Shown one piece after another: positions 1-7,190 of a stretch of DNA of 64,000 bases. The DNA lies in the NCBI RefSeq assembly GCF_001424945.1, contig NZ_LMCW01000068.1, positions 1,318 to 65,317 on the forward strand, in the 5' to 3' direction. Position numbers and translations under genes: made by a program. Below the pieces are notes generated by a model that had not been told where the DNA came from, did no database searches, and saw only the letters and a list, made by a program, of their open reading frames with translations. This DNA is from Rhizobium sp. Root1203 (lineage in GTDB: Bacteria > Pseudomonadota > Alphaproteobacteria > Rhizobiales > Rhizobiaceae). The stretch's first letter is position 1; each line of letters begins with the position of its first letter.

Positions 1-1
1 A

Positions 2-184
2 CAAGGGAGCGACCCTGCTGATCGCCCTGTCGCTCACGGCGCGCTCGCCCAGGCAAGCCTGGCAGCATCCGTCCAGCAGATGGCCAAGGACTTCGTCTCC
101 CTCAACGTCGCCATCGGCGGCGGATACAATCCGGACGGAAGACAGACCGTCGCACCGCCAACGACGGCTACTCGGGAGAATTGA
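2..184 (+). pseudogene. C-terminal tail of an outer membrane efflux factor (TolC/NodT-like), possibly frameshifted
   Basis: The reading frame ending at the TGA at 182-184 gives a tail containing ALAQASLAASVQQMAKDFVS followed by an AIGGGY motif. This resembles the helix and LGGGW-like end of NodT/TolC outer membrane factors, which form the exit duct of tripartite efflux pumps. The upstream bases read better one frame over (KGATLLIALSLT, from base 3), as if a frameshift and a short deletion lie around 35-45. The gene may therefore be decayed, or the sequence may contain an error. It overlaps the 3' end of the convergent VOC gene by 17 nt. Most of the gene is outside the window, so the family call is tentative. 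Confidence 0.35.
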
Positions 185-566
185 AGACGGCTTCGATGTG
201 GTGGCCATCGGGGTCTACGACGAATGCGGCGAAGTAATTCGGTCCGTAGTGAGCCCGGAGGCCCGGCTGTCCGTTGTCAATGCCGCCGTGAGCGACGGCA
301 GCCTCGTGAAAGTCGACGACGGCTCGCCGACTTGCCGAGGCGAAGGCGAGATGAAAACCCGGACCGGGCGGGCGCTGTCCTTCCGGACAGAACTTGATCG
401 CAAGTTTGTCACCGCCGCCGGGGCTTCCGTAGCCGATAGCCTGATCGATCTCTCCGGGCCTTATGTCTTCCCAAACACGCACATATCCGAGCGGAGCAAG
501 AGCGGCGTCATAAAATGCCGCCGAGCGCTCGATGTTCGAGACACCAAAAGAGATGTGATGAAGCAT
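168..566 (-). CDS. VOC (glyoxalase/bleomycin resistance) superfamily protein
   Basis: This 132-residue protein starts MLHHISFGVSNIERSAAFYD, the typical first beta-alpha-beta unit of the vicinal oxygen chelate fold. It ends with FVVDPDGHHIEAVF, the usual last strand with metal-ligand positions. Members are metal-dependent lyases, dioxygenases or resistance proteins, and the substrate cannot be read from sequence. I chose the internal ATG at 566 because the fold begins there; the frame stays open to 632 but those residues are not family-like. It stands alone, with no partner gene on its strand. Confidence 0.8.
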   Translation of the reverse strand: MLHHISFGVSNIERSAAFYDAALAPLGYVRVWEDIRPGEIDQAIGYGSPGGGDKLAIKFCPEGQRPPGPGFHLAFASASRRAVVDFHEAAVAHGGIDNGQPGLRAHYGPNYFAAFVVDPDGHHIEAVFNSPE

Positions 567-783
567 GCCTGCCCTCCGTTCCTGCGCGGTCGCGGGGTAT
601 CGCCATATAGAAATTATTAAGAAATCTGCCATACATTAGAACGGCTGGAAGTACTAAAATAGTGCATATGCGGCCGCCGTTTCTTTTCGAGGCAACAGCG
701 GCGGTCGCATCTTCACCCCGCCTTGCACATTTACCTTACCGGCTAACCAATACATTAGCATTACCTTGAAAAGGTACGTCGTT

Positions 784-801
784 ATGGCAAGCTTTTGCCA
801 T
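784..801. promoter_or_regulatory. Inverted repeat over the start of the small protein gene
   Basis: ATGGCAA (784-790) and TTGCCAT (795-801) are perfect 7-bp arms with a 4-nt loop. The right arm contains the first two bases of the ATG at 800-802. A second, smaller repeat (TACCTT / AAGGTA) lies at about 762-776. The ATG at 784 opens a 14-codon frame (784-828) with an AAAGG about 10 nt upstream, and it overlaps the small gene out of frame. This could be translational control or chance. Confidence 0.35.
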
Positions 802-1024
802 GACAAACATCCGCTCTCCAAGATTTAACGCCGAAGATATGGCCCGGTCGCGGGAATGCGAAAGCGTCTGCGCTGGGGCGCTTACCGATGTTGTCCGCCG
901 CGCTGTAGCGGCGGGATGGCGTGAAGAGGAAATTGCTCTTCACCTGGCAGATGCAGCAGAAAACTACGTGATCTACCTGGCGACAAAACCGAAGTGCCGG
1001 CTGAAGGCGGCCAACAACAACTAG
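800..1024 (+). CDS. Small conserved-looking hypothetical protein (74 aa)
   Basis: I do not recognise a family. The product is soluble and mostly helical, with ALTDVVRRAVAAGWREEEIA in the middle and a basic, Asn-rich end. Codon use looks like the neighbouring genes and the frame is free of clashes on its strand. It runs convergently into the AspH-like gene, with a 4-nt overlap at the 3' ends. No good ribosome binding site precedes the ATG at 800, so the true start may be the in-frame ATG a dozen codons later. Confidence 0.55.
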   Translation: MTNIRSPRFNAEDMARSRECESVCAGALTDVVRRAVAAGWREEEIALHLADAAENYVIYLATKPKCRLKAANNN

Positions 1025-1875
1025 TCCTTTTGCGCCTGCGGACGATTTCTGAACGCTTCGGCCTGCGCGTAGAATTTCTTTTCCCACGCCTTGTGGTTAT
1101 CGAGCCCCTCGCGAATGAACGGCGTAAAAACCGCGAGATTCATCAGCGCCCAGTTGACGAAGCGCGCCGGAAATCTGAGCGGCTTGACGAAGTCCACGAA
1201 GAGCACGACGCGCGTCTTTTCGCTATGGTTCCAGGCCTCGTGCTCGTAGGCATCGTCGAAAATCAACGCCTTGCCCTCCTGCCAGTGGCAGATCTGATCC
1301 TTGACGCGGATGGCGAGCTTGTTTGCGGGCTCCGGTACGATCATGCCGAGGTGCAGGCGAAGAACGCCGTTGTAGGGACCGCGATGCGCAGGCAGGTGCT
1401 TGCCGGGCTCGAAGATCGAGAACATTGCCGTTTTCAGCCCGGGGATAGCCTGTATGGCCTGCCAGGTCTCGGGGCACGCCGCAATGTTCTGCTCCGATTT
1501 CACGCCGAAGCCCACGAGGAAGAAAGTCTTCCAGCCGCTGTCCGTGGAGATCGTCTTCACGTCGGTGGAAATGTCCTGGAAGGTCGGCAGCTCGCTCTGA
1601 CGCACCAGAACGCGGTCCAGCTCGCTGCGAATCTCCGGCCATGCCTTCTCGACCTCTGCCGCCCAGGGGAAGGTTGCCGTGTCATAGACAGGTGGATTTC
1701 CGAGGATCGCATATTTGAAATTGAGCCTCTCGGCCCAGGCGACGATGCCCATGAAAAACCGCGTCACCGCGCTCGGGCGATCCATCGGCGCAATGCCGCT
1801 GGTCCCGAAAGATTGACCTTCGGGTTTAGGGTCGGAGGTATCGGGGAGAGTCGTATCAGCAGTGCCGTCCGTCAT
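1021..1875 (-). CDS. Aspartyl/asparaginyl beta-hydroxylase family dioxygenase (LpxO/AspH type)
   Basis: This 284-residue protein is a predicted Fe(II)/2-oxoglutarate dioxygenase. The family signature is visible: H164-R-G, R173-L-H-L-G, then H212 in AYEHEAWNHSEKTR with R222. These are the two iron-ligand histidines and the 2-oxoglutarate-binding arginine. Bacterial relatives include LpxO, which 2-hydroxylates an acyl chain of lipid A at the inner membrane. Residues 35-60 are hydrophobic and may anchor the protein. Whether the substrate is lipid A or a protein side chain cannot be decided from sequence. It is monocistronic. Confidence 0.85.
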   Translation of the reverse strand: MTDGTADTTLPDTSDPKPEGQSFGTSGIAPMDRPSAVTRFFMGIVAWAERLNFKYAILGNPPVYDTATFPWAAEVEKAWPEIRSELDRVLVRQSELPTFQDISTDVKTISTDSGWKTFFLVGFGVKSEQNIAACPETWQAIQAIPGLKTAMFSIFEPGKHLPAHRGPYNGVLRLHLGMIVPEPANKLAIRVKDQICHWQEGKALIFDDAYEHEAWNHSEKTRVVLFVDFVKPLRFPARFVNWALMNLAVFTPFIREGLDNHKAWEKKFYAQAEAFRNRPQAQKD

Positions 1876-2056
1876 AGGTCTTCCAATATGCGATGCAAAC
1901 CATCGAATTCACTCAGGATATGGACATTGCAGGCTGTTTCGCAAGTCAGGCCGGTATGAGATGAGGTCAAATGTCGCAATCGGTGCCCGTCTTTCCCGAA
2001 TGCCTGCCGGAATGCCTGCAGGAACCGGAGCGGCTTAAGGCCAGACAACGGCAAAA

Positions 2057-2398
2057 TCAATGTGAGAGAGATTTCGAGAAGAGGTTGACCACGAGTACGC
2101 CGGCAATGATCAGTCCCAGCCCGACGATCGCGGGCGTGTCAAGGCGCTGCTTGAAATAGACGAGACCCACCGCTGATATCAGCACGATCCCGAGAGCGCT
2201 CCAGATAGCATAGGCAATCCCGACGGGGATGACCTTCAGCGTCAGCGACAGGCAATAGAAGGCCGCTGCATAGCAGACGACGAGAAGAACGGTCGGCCCG
2301 ACGCGCGTGAATTGCTGCGAAAGCTGCAGCGCCGTGGTGCCGATCACCTCAAGGACGATCGCGACGAACAGCAACGCATAGACGGCAATCGGAGCCAT
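2057..2398 (-). CDS. Small multidrug resistance (SMR) family efflux protein
   Basis: This is a 113-residue, four-helix inner membrane protein of the EmrE/QacE family, which exports cationic drugs by proton antiport as a dimer. Glu17 in the first helix (IVLEVIGTTALQLS) matches the essential Glu14 of EmrE. The loop motif IPVGIAYAIWSALGI is the family signature. It lies 27 nt downstream of the tetR gene on the same strand and is very probably co-transcribed, so the regulator likely controls this pump. Confidence 0.92.
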   Translation of the reverse strand: MAPIAVYALLFVAIVLEVIGTTALQLSQQFTRVGPTVLLVVCYAAAFYCLSLTLKVIPVGIAYAIWSALGIVLISAVGLVYFKQRLDTPAIVGLGLIIAGVLVVNLFSKSLSH

Positions 2399-2425
2399 GG
2401 CCGGAATCCTCTGCTTTATCTTGGT

Positions 2426-2989
2426 TTAGTTGCCGGCCAGGTCGAGAAGCCGCGCAATGAGACTACGGCGTTCCGCGGGTTCGATATCGTGGCTTTCGAG
2501 CATGTCGGCGAGCCAGAGCCCGTCTGCTGCAAAGCGAACGATCTGTGCGTCCACCGACGAGTCGGTACCGACATACTCCTCGGCGCGTGTTTGAACCCAG
2601 TCGCGCCAGCGCTGGCGAAGGCGCGGCTCGACGAGCAGAGCGATCGTCACCTGTGCCCAGTGGGCAGCCTCTCCCGGGCTGTCCTTCAGGTCCACCACCG
2701 CCCGCAGATACGCGCGGGTGAAGCGGCAGTGCGGGACCGGATCATCACGCATCCGCGCGTCGAGATCGGCATCGAACCGTTCAAGCAGGCTCTCGAACAG
2801 AGCGTCCAGCAGCGCGTTCTTCGTCGGAAAATGGTGCAGCAATCCACCCTTGCTCACCCCCGATGCGCCGGAGACCGCATCGAGCGTGACGGCGGTCATG
2901 CCCTGCTCCATCGTGAGGCGCGCGGCAACCTCCAGCAATTGCTGGCGTACGAGAGCGGGTTGCTTGCGGCGATGGTGCGCTAATGACAT
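2426..2989 (-). CDS. TetR/AcrR family repressor of the SMR pump
   Basis: This 187-residue protein has an N-terminal TetR helix-turn-helix (ARLTMEQGMTAVTLDAVSGA, then SKGGLLHHFPTKNALLDAL) and a variable ligand-binding C-terminal domain. I place the start at ATG 2989. A longer frame to 3082 would run through the promoter and operator and codes for nothing TetR-like. It is the first gene of a two-gene unit with the SMR pump and has a perfect operator palindrome just upstream, so autorepression is expected. Confidence 0.9.
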   Translation of the reverse strand: MSLAHHRRKQPALVRQQLLEVAARLTMEQGMTAVTLDAVSGASGVSKGGLLHHFPTKNALLDALFESLLERFDADLDARMRDDPVPHCRFTRAYLRAVVDLKDSPGEAAHWAQVTIALLVEPRLRQRWRDWVQTRAEEYVGTDSSVDAQIVRFAADGLWLADMLESHDIEPAERRSLIARLLDLAGN

Positions 2990-2995
2990 ACCACC

Positions 2996-3024
2996 TAAAG
3001 ATACCGTCCGGACGGTTTTGTCAA
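2996..3024 (-). promoter_or_regulatory. tetR-SMR promoter with a 14-bp palindromic operator in its spacer
   Basis: On the minus strand a perfect -35 TTGACA (3024-3019) is followed by a 17-nt spacer and a weak -10 TCTTTA (3001-2996). The spacer holds the perfect palindrome ACCGTCCGGACGGT (3003-3016), a classic TetR-family operator. Transcription would begin about at 2989, the A of the ATG, which implies a leaderless or nearly leaderless mRNA. Confidence 0.75.
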
Positions 3025-3145
3025 GATAAATTGGATGGCACGGACGCCGGGCGAGTGGCGCAAATGCCGCGCAGGCGACCAACGGTTGCTGTTGCGATCC
3101 CCATCGCGGCGGTGCATTAAGGGATGGATTTCAGAGGACTGGGTT

Positions 3146-3535
3146 GTGAGCGAAGAAGTCATCACGCTTTATCAGGCGATCGGCGGCGACGAGACCGTAC
3201 GCGCGCTGTCGCGCCGCTTCTACGCGTTGATGGACACGCTGCCGGAGGCAAAGCATGTCCGTGCGGTGCATCCGCCGACGCTCGAAGGCAGCGAAGAAAA
3301 ATTCTATGAGTATCTGACCGGCTATCTCGGCGGTCCGCCGCTTTACACCGACAAGCGCGGCCATCCACGCCTGAGGAGCCGGCATTTCGTTGCCGGGATC
3401 GGCCCCGTCGAACGCGACGAGTGGCTGCTGTGCTTCCAAAGGGCATTGGACGAAACCGTCGCCAATGCAAAGCTGCGCGACATCATCTGGCCACCGATCG
3501 AGCGGCTTGCCCACCACATGCAGAACAAGGAATAG
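3146..3535 (+). CDS. Group II truncated hemoglobin
   Basis: This 129-residue 2-on-2 globin is predicted to bind heme and handle O2 or NO. The group II features are the VHPPTLEGSEEKFYEYLTGY stretch and GHPRLRSRHFVAGI, in which His73 is the expected proximal heme ligand. I use the GTG at 3146, which has AGAGGA 7 nt upstream; a longer frame from 3035 adds unrelated residues. A DUF423 membrane protein gene follows after 8 nt, so the two are probably an operon. Confidence 0.88.
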   Translation: MSEEVITLYQAIGGDETVRALSRRFYALMDTLPEAKHVRAVHPPTLEGSEEKFYEYLTGYLGGPPLYTDKRGHPRLRSRHFVAGIGPVERDEWLLCFQRALDETVANAKLRDIIWPPIERLAHHMQNKE

Positions 3536-3543
3536 AACCGGCC

Positions 3544-3915
3544 ATGAGCTTCAACCGACGTTTCGTGCCGCTGTTTTATGCCTTTGCAGGCCTCTTCGGC
3601 TTTGCCGGCGTCGCGCTGGCCGCCGCTGCGGCACATGGTGGTGGAGACGCCCACCTCGTCGCTTCGGCTTCGACGATGTGCCTGGTACACGCGCCTGCCC
3701 TGCTGGCGCTTGCAATCGGCGCCGAGAGGCTGAAAACGGCCGGGATCGCCGGCTTGCTCATCGGGATCGGCACGCTGTTGTTTTCGGGCGATCTGGTGAT
3801 GTCCCGCTACGCCGGCCTCGGCCTGTTTCCGATGGCTGCGCCGACCGGCGGCTTTGCGATGATGTTCGGCTGGCTGGCCGTGGCGATCGGCGCATTCTTC
3901 CGCGCGCGCACCTGA
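3544..3915 (+). CDS. DUF423 family inner membrane protein
   Basis: This 123-residue membrane protein has about four hydrophobic helices. It shows the DUF423 pattern of a small residue-rich first helix, an AHGGGDAHLVASASTMCLVH loop and a final helix APTGGFAMMFGWLAVAIGAF. The biochemical role of the family is unknown. It starts 8 nt after the truncated hemoglobin gene and is probably co-transcribed with it. Confidence 0.8.
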   Translation: MSFNRRFVPLFYAFAGLFGFAGVALAAAAAHGGGDAHLVASASTMCLVHAPALLALAIGAERLKTAGIAGLLIGIGTLLFSGDLVMSRYAGLGLFPMAAPTGGFAMMFGWLAVAIGAFFRART

Positions 3916-3985
3916 CGCTTAGCCAATCGGGACGCGCCCGAAGCGTGGTAAGTTGCCAGCTCGATCCGGTCGGGATTGCCCTCGG

Positions 3986-4300
3986 CTAGATACCATCCAC
4001 GACAGTGTAACCTTCGAAGACGGGCGGGCCCATATACATGGTCTTGCGATCGCCCGCATTGCGATGGGCAGCACGGAAGCTCTCGGACTTGGTCCAGTTC
4101 AGGAAATCCTCTTCGCTCTGCCAGACGGTATGCGAGGAAAACAGGGTGTATCCCTCTTCGGCATTGGCCTTGCCACGCAGCAACCGGAATTCCGCAAACC
4201 CCGGAACCTCCGACAGGCTGGAGTCGCGATTGCGCCAAACGGCTTCGAAATCGGCCTCGGAGCCTGCGGCGACCTTGAAACGGTTCATCGCAATATACAT
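3986..4300 (-). CDS. hmuQ: IsdG/HmuQ-type heme-degrading monooxygenase (ABM fold)
   Basis: This 104-residue ferredoxin-like antibiotic-biosynthesis-monooxygenase protein carries Asn6, Trp69 and His79 in the contexts AMNRFKV, FLNWTKSESF and AAHRNAG. These are the three catalytic positions of IsdG-family heme oxygenases, which open heme to release iron in the cytoplasm. HmuQ and HmuD are the rhizobial members. It is the last gene of a minus-strand operon headed by an iron box and sits beside tonB and the hmu genes, which supports a heme role. The start is ATG 4300, where the fold begins. Confidence 0.8.
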   Translation of the reverse strand: MYIAMNRFKVAAGSEADFEAVWRNRDSSLSEVPGFAEFRLLRGKANAEEGYTLFSSHTVWQSEEDFLNWTKSESFRAAHRNAGDRKTMYMGPPVFEGYTVVDGI

Positions 4301-4310
4301 CGAACGATCC

Positions 4311-4580
4311 TTACGCCTTGCGTTTGCTGCTGGCGCCGACCGGCGCGAAAGCCACGACATTATTGCCGTTCGCGGCCTCCAGTCCAAGCGGCTTTTCAGG
4401 CTGCTCACCCGGCATTCTCGCGTCCCAGACCGGAAAGTCGGCAACGTTGGCATAGTGCTCGCGTTGCTCGGCATGCTTCATCAGCAGATCGTAGAGCTCC
4501 GGCACAAGGCCGTCACCGTTCTGTGCGGCCAGCTTGTGCAGGCCGATCATCGTGAACCCGTCAGGGCGCTTTTCACTCAT
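4311..4580 (-). CDS. Small protein of unknown function in the heme monooxygenase operon (89 aa)
   Basis: I recognise no named domain. The sequence is soluble, with DGFTMIGLHKLAAQNGDGLV near the start, an acidic middle (HAEQREHYANVADFPVWDAR) and a basic tail. The ATG overlaps the stop of the preceding DUF2325 gene by 4 nt, and 10 nt separate it from hmuQ, so all three are translated from one message. The context suggests a role in heme or iron handling. That is inference only. Confidence 0.7.
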   Translation of the reverse strand: MSEKRPDGFTMIGLHKLAAQNGDGLVPELYDLLMKHAEQREHYANVADFPVWDARMPGEQPEKPLGLEAANGNNVVAFAPVGASSKRKA

Positions 4581-4984
4581 TGGGCGTTGTCTCGTTCGTT
4601 CATCGTGTTCAGCGCCCTCTCGAGGCTCGACTTGCTGCCGTTCCTGAGCGGAATGAAGGTCTTGCCGAACTTCTTGCAGCCGGTCTTCACGCGCAGGCAG
4701 GCATCATGGCTGATACAGTCGATAGGGCAGAAAACGCAGTCGACCGACGGAAGCACGGTATCGATGCGCGACACCGCCTCGCGCAGCCCGCCGTCGTGAT
4801 GGATAAGCTCAGCCCCGAAGCTGCTTGCGATCTGGCGAAGATGCGCTACCTGGCAATCCCGGCCGCCTACGTAGAGGAAGCTGCGTCCATCGAGTTTGGA
4901 CCGCCCCGAAGCCTCCTGAACCGTCTGCACATCCGCGCTGACGCGGATTTCCCGGTTCGAACCCTTCTTCGCCTTGCGAGCCAT
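4577..4984 (-). CDS. DUF2325 domain protein
   Basis: This product of about 135 residues has a basic start and the DUF2325 core: RSFLYVGGRDCQVAHLRQIA, HHDGGLREA and CVFCPIDCISHDAC. The last stretch is a cysteine cluster that could bind metal. The function of the family is not established. An in-frame ATG at 5032 would add 16 residues; I prefer 4984, but this is uncertain. It is first in the operon with the 89-aa protein and hmuQ, and the upstream region has an iron-responsive box. Confidence 0.72.
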   Translation of the reverse strand: MARKAKKGSNREIRVSADVQTVQEASGRSKLDGRSFLYVGGRDCQVAHLRQIASSFGAELIHHDGGLREAVSRIDTVLPSVDCVFCPIDCISHDACLRVKTGCKKFGKTFIPLRNGSKSSLERALNTMNERDNAQ

Positions 4985-5075
4985 TGACCACCCGTTCGCT
5001 GGTTTATCGTCACACGATTCCTGCGTGTGCAAGCGGCACCTTATTAAACCTGATTTTTATAGTAAAGTATAAAGT

Positions 5076-5090
5076 TGATTATTTTTATCA
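5076..5090. promoter_or_regulatory. Iron-responsive operator (IRO, TGA-N9-TCA)
   Basis: TGATTATTTTTATCA fits the TGA-N9-TCA box bound by RirA in rhizobia. It lies in a very AT-rich stretch (5033-5097) between tonB and the DUF2325-hmuQ operon, where the promoter of the latter must be. Repression under iron sufficiency is expected. Confidence 0.65.
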
Positions 5091-5097
5091 TATTTTA

Positions 5098-6210
5098 TTA
5101 TCGCCCGGTGACCTGCACCTCCTGCGTGAAGGTCCAGACCGGCTTGCCCCACTCCACGGGAAGCGGCGGGAACGGCGCAGCCCGGCGAACACCGTCGACA
5201 ACAGCCTGATCGAGTTCAGGAATGCCGGAGCTCCGGGCGATCGACAAACCGCTGATACCACCGGTGGAGCCTATCGTCAGGCGGATGCGGACATTCATCG
5301 AGGCGCTCATGCGCTTGTATTCGGAAGGCACTTTCACGGAGCGACGGATGCGCGACTGCACCTTGCCGGGGTAGTTGGCGACGGCAGCGCTGCCTGCGCC
5401 TCCGCGGCTGCCGGCGCTGCGCGAGTTTTGATCCGAAGCGGCTGCTTCGTTGCCGTCAGCCGAGCCCCGCTTGCTGTCATGGTTGTTTTCGCCCTGCGAC
5501 CCCGAGATGATCTTGGCCTTCTTCGGCGGCTGCTTCTTCTCGACCGGCGTCGGCTTAGGAATAGGCTTCTCCGCCACCGGCTTGGGATCCGGCTCCTGGG
5601 TTTTGTCGGGCTCAGGCGCGATTTCGGCTGTCTCGGTCGGTTGAACAGGCGCAATCTCGGCAGGTGGCGCCAGCGCAACAGGAGGCACCTCCGGGGGGAT
5701 TTCGGCCGGCACTTCGGTCGCCATGGGCTGAACCACCGCGGTTTCCGCCGGTGCTTGCGATGTCAGGATCTCCGGTTCCACCGCCGTGACATTTTCGGGC
5801 GAAACGCGCGTCACCTCTTGCGTAGGCGGAACAGCCTCAGCCTGGACCGTCTGCGGCGTCACGCTCTCGGCCGCGATCTCTTCCGGCTGCGGTTCATCCG
5901 CCACCTCGCCGGCAGCTGCTTGATCCGCATCGGAATCACCGAGAATGATCACGCTGACGACCTCGCCGGCTTCTTCCACCGGCGCCTGCGGCGTGACGAC
6001 GAAGCCGACGAGCACGGCCACGAGAAGGGCAGCGTGAAAAATGAGGGAACCGACGCAGGCAAGTGCGACGCCCCGCTTGCCGACGGCGGAATCTGTCGAC
6101 TGCATCTCGACGTTTTCGTCCATCGCCGGAACAGTTGCCTGGCCGCTGCTGGCAGTGCGCGGATCCTGCGGAAACGAATCGATCTGCGACAGTCGGGTAT
6201 AGTGAACCAC
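5098..6210 (-). CDS. tonB: TonB energy-transducing protein
   Basis: This TonB of up to 370 residues links the proton-motive force to outer membrane receptors. It has one N-terminal membrane helix (about 47-70) with Ser55-x3-His59, the SHLS-type motif that contacts ExbBD. A long Pro/Glu/Lys-rich periplasmic spacer (about 75-230) follows, then a Ser/Gly/Asn linker and a C-terminal TonB domain (VKVPSEYKRMSASMNVRIRL to the end). The start is uncertain: GTG at 6210, or ATG at 6123, which gives a shorter and more typical N-terminus. No exbB, exbD or receptor gene is in the window. The hmu genes beside it suggest heme uptake. Confidence 0.9.
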   Translation of the reverse strand: MVHYTRLSQIDSFPQDPRTASSGQATVPAMDENVEMQSTDSAVGKRGVALACVGSLIFHAALLVAVLVGFVVTPQAPVEEAGEVVSVIILGDSDADQAAAGEVADEPQPEEIAAESVTPQTVQAEAVPPTQEVTRVSPENVTAVEPEILTSQAPAETAVVQPMATEVPAEIPPEVPPVALAPPAEIAPVQPTETAEIAPEPDKTQEPDPKPVAEKPIPKPTPVEKKQPPKKAKIISGSQGENNHDSKRGSADGNEAAASDQNSRSAGSRGGAGSAAVANYPGKVQSRIRRSVKVPSEYKRMSASMNVRIRLTIGSTGGISGLSIARSSGIPELDQAVVDGVRRAAPFPPLPVEWGKPVWTFTQEVQVTGR

Positions 6211-6319
6211 GGACTCTGCGGCGGGCTGGCGAGGCGCATTGCGAAGATCCGACAGTTATGACCCGGATGCATTCCCGGGCTGTTGTCGTTGACGCCAATA
6301 TCGGCGACCGTCTCGTCAA

Positions 6320-6334
6320 TGAGACTCTGTCTCG
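6320..6334. promoter_or_regulatory. Imperfect IRO-like element upstream of tonB
   Basis: TGAGACTCTGTCTCG matches TGA-N9-TCA except for the last base and holds the perfect inverted repeat GAGAC-TCT-GTCTC. It lies 110 nt upstream of the GTG start of tonB. The remaining bases of the 210-bp gap 6211-6420 show nothing else clear. Confidence 0.35.
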
Positions 6335-6420
6335 ATTTGGCTCTTGCTGAAATCACCATCTGCATTTGCCTCGGCCGGTTGAAAACTGCAGCCAATCGGG
6401 GATCGTCCCCGGCGCGTCGC

Positions 6421-6855
6421 TCACCCCTCGAAGGGGACGGAAACCTGGGAACGGGTTACGAGGCCTTTCATGCACTCGCCTGCGGCAGGGCCGTCGCATA
6501 CCGGCGTATCGTTGATCAGAACGCGCGTGACGCTGTCACAGGTGACGTTCGGCATGTCGAACTGCCGCACGCGCTTCTTGCCCTGTGGCAGATCTCGGAA
6601 GTCGAGAACGGTGATGCGGTCGACGGCGTTCTTGTCGTTGAAGAAAGCAAGCTCGAAGGAGATCTTGTTGATCGGCGTGGCCAGCTTGTTGAGCGCCACA
6701 AACGTCATCATGCAACCCTTCTGCGAGGGCGCGAGACCGTTGAGTTCTACATCGAGGCTCGATGCCGGCGTCGTGTCCTGGGCAAAGGCCTGGGTGAAAC
6801 CGGCGATAGCGACGAAAGCACCCGCCAAAAGTGCTGCAACCCTCGTAACCGCCAT
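6421..6855 (-). CDS. Secreted protein of unknown function next to the heme genes
   Basis: This 144-residue protein starts with a clear signal peptide (about residues 1-25, ending TQAFA before QDTTP). The mature part is a small beta-rich domain with three cysteines (KGCMMTF, NVTCDS and the VCDGPAAGEC region) that could form disulfides in the periplasm. I do not recognise the family. The start is ATG 6855; a longer frame to 6894 does not add a better signal sequence. It is divergent from hemP and shares an iron box in the gap, so iron regulation is plausible. Confidence 0.7.
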   Translation of the reverse strand: MAVTRVAALLAGAFVAIAGFTQAFAQDTTPASSLDVELNGLAPSQKGCMMTFVALNKLATPINKISFELAFFNDKNAVDRITVLDFRDLPQGKKRVRQFDMPNVTCDSVTRVLINDTPVCDGPAAGECMKGLVTRSQVSVPFEG

Positions 6856-6921
6856 CTCGCTTCTCCAACAATTCTCTAAAACTTGACTGATCAACTCCGC
6901 TATTGCGTGTTTAAAAAATGA

Positions 6922-6936
6922 TGACTATGAAAGTCA
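6922..6936. promoter_or_regulatory. Iron-responsive operator (IRO) upstream of hemP
   Basis: TGACTATGAAAGTCA fits TGA-N9-TCA exactly and is a perfect 5-bp inverted repeat (TGACT / AGTCA). It lies 60 nt upstream of hemP and 67 nt upstream of the divergent secreted-protein gene. RirA is the expected regulator. Confidence 0.7.
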
Positions 6937-6996
6937 AGATAAATGTAGCCAACGGGCATTTGCCCGCATGCATCGAGCGGAACAAGCCAACCGAAA

Positions 6997-7179
6997 ATGA
7001 TGGTCGAGAAGCCGGAAACATTGGAGCAAGCGCTGCCGAAGCGGAAGACTTCGGCCGAAATTCGGGTTCTGGAGAGCGCCGAGCTTTTCCGCGGCTCCAA
7101 CGAAATCGCGATTCGTCACGATGGGGCCGTTTATCGCCTGAAGATCACCCGGCAGCGCAAGCTCATACTGAATAAATAA
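6997..7179 (+). CDS. hemP: Hemin uptake protein HemP/HmuP
   Basis: This 60-residue protein carries the HemP core: ESAELFRGSNEIAIRHDGAV, then YRLKITRQRKLILNK. HmuP/HemP proteins are small cytoplasmic factors needed for activation of heme uptake genes in rhizobia and Burkholderia. It is first in the hemP-hmuSTUV operon, 11 nt before hmuS. Two adjacent ATGs (6997 and 7000) are possible starts. An iron box lies upstream. Confidence 0.88.
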   Translation: MMVEKPETLEQALPKRKTSAEIRVLESAELFRGSNEIAIRHDGAVYRLKITRQRKLILNK

Positions 7180-7190
7180 GGGGTTAGAAC

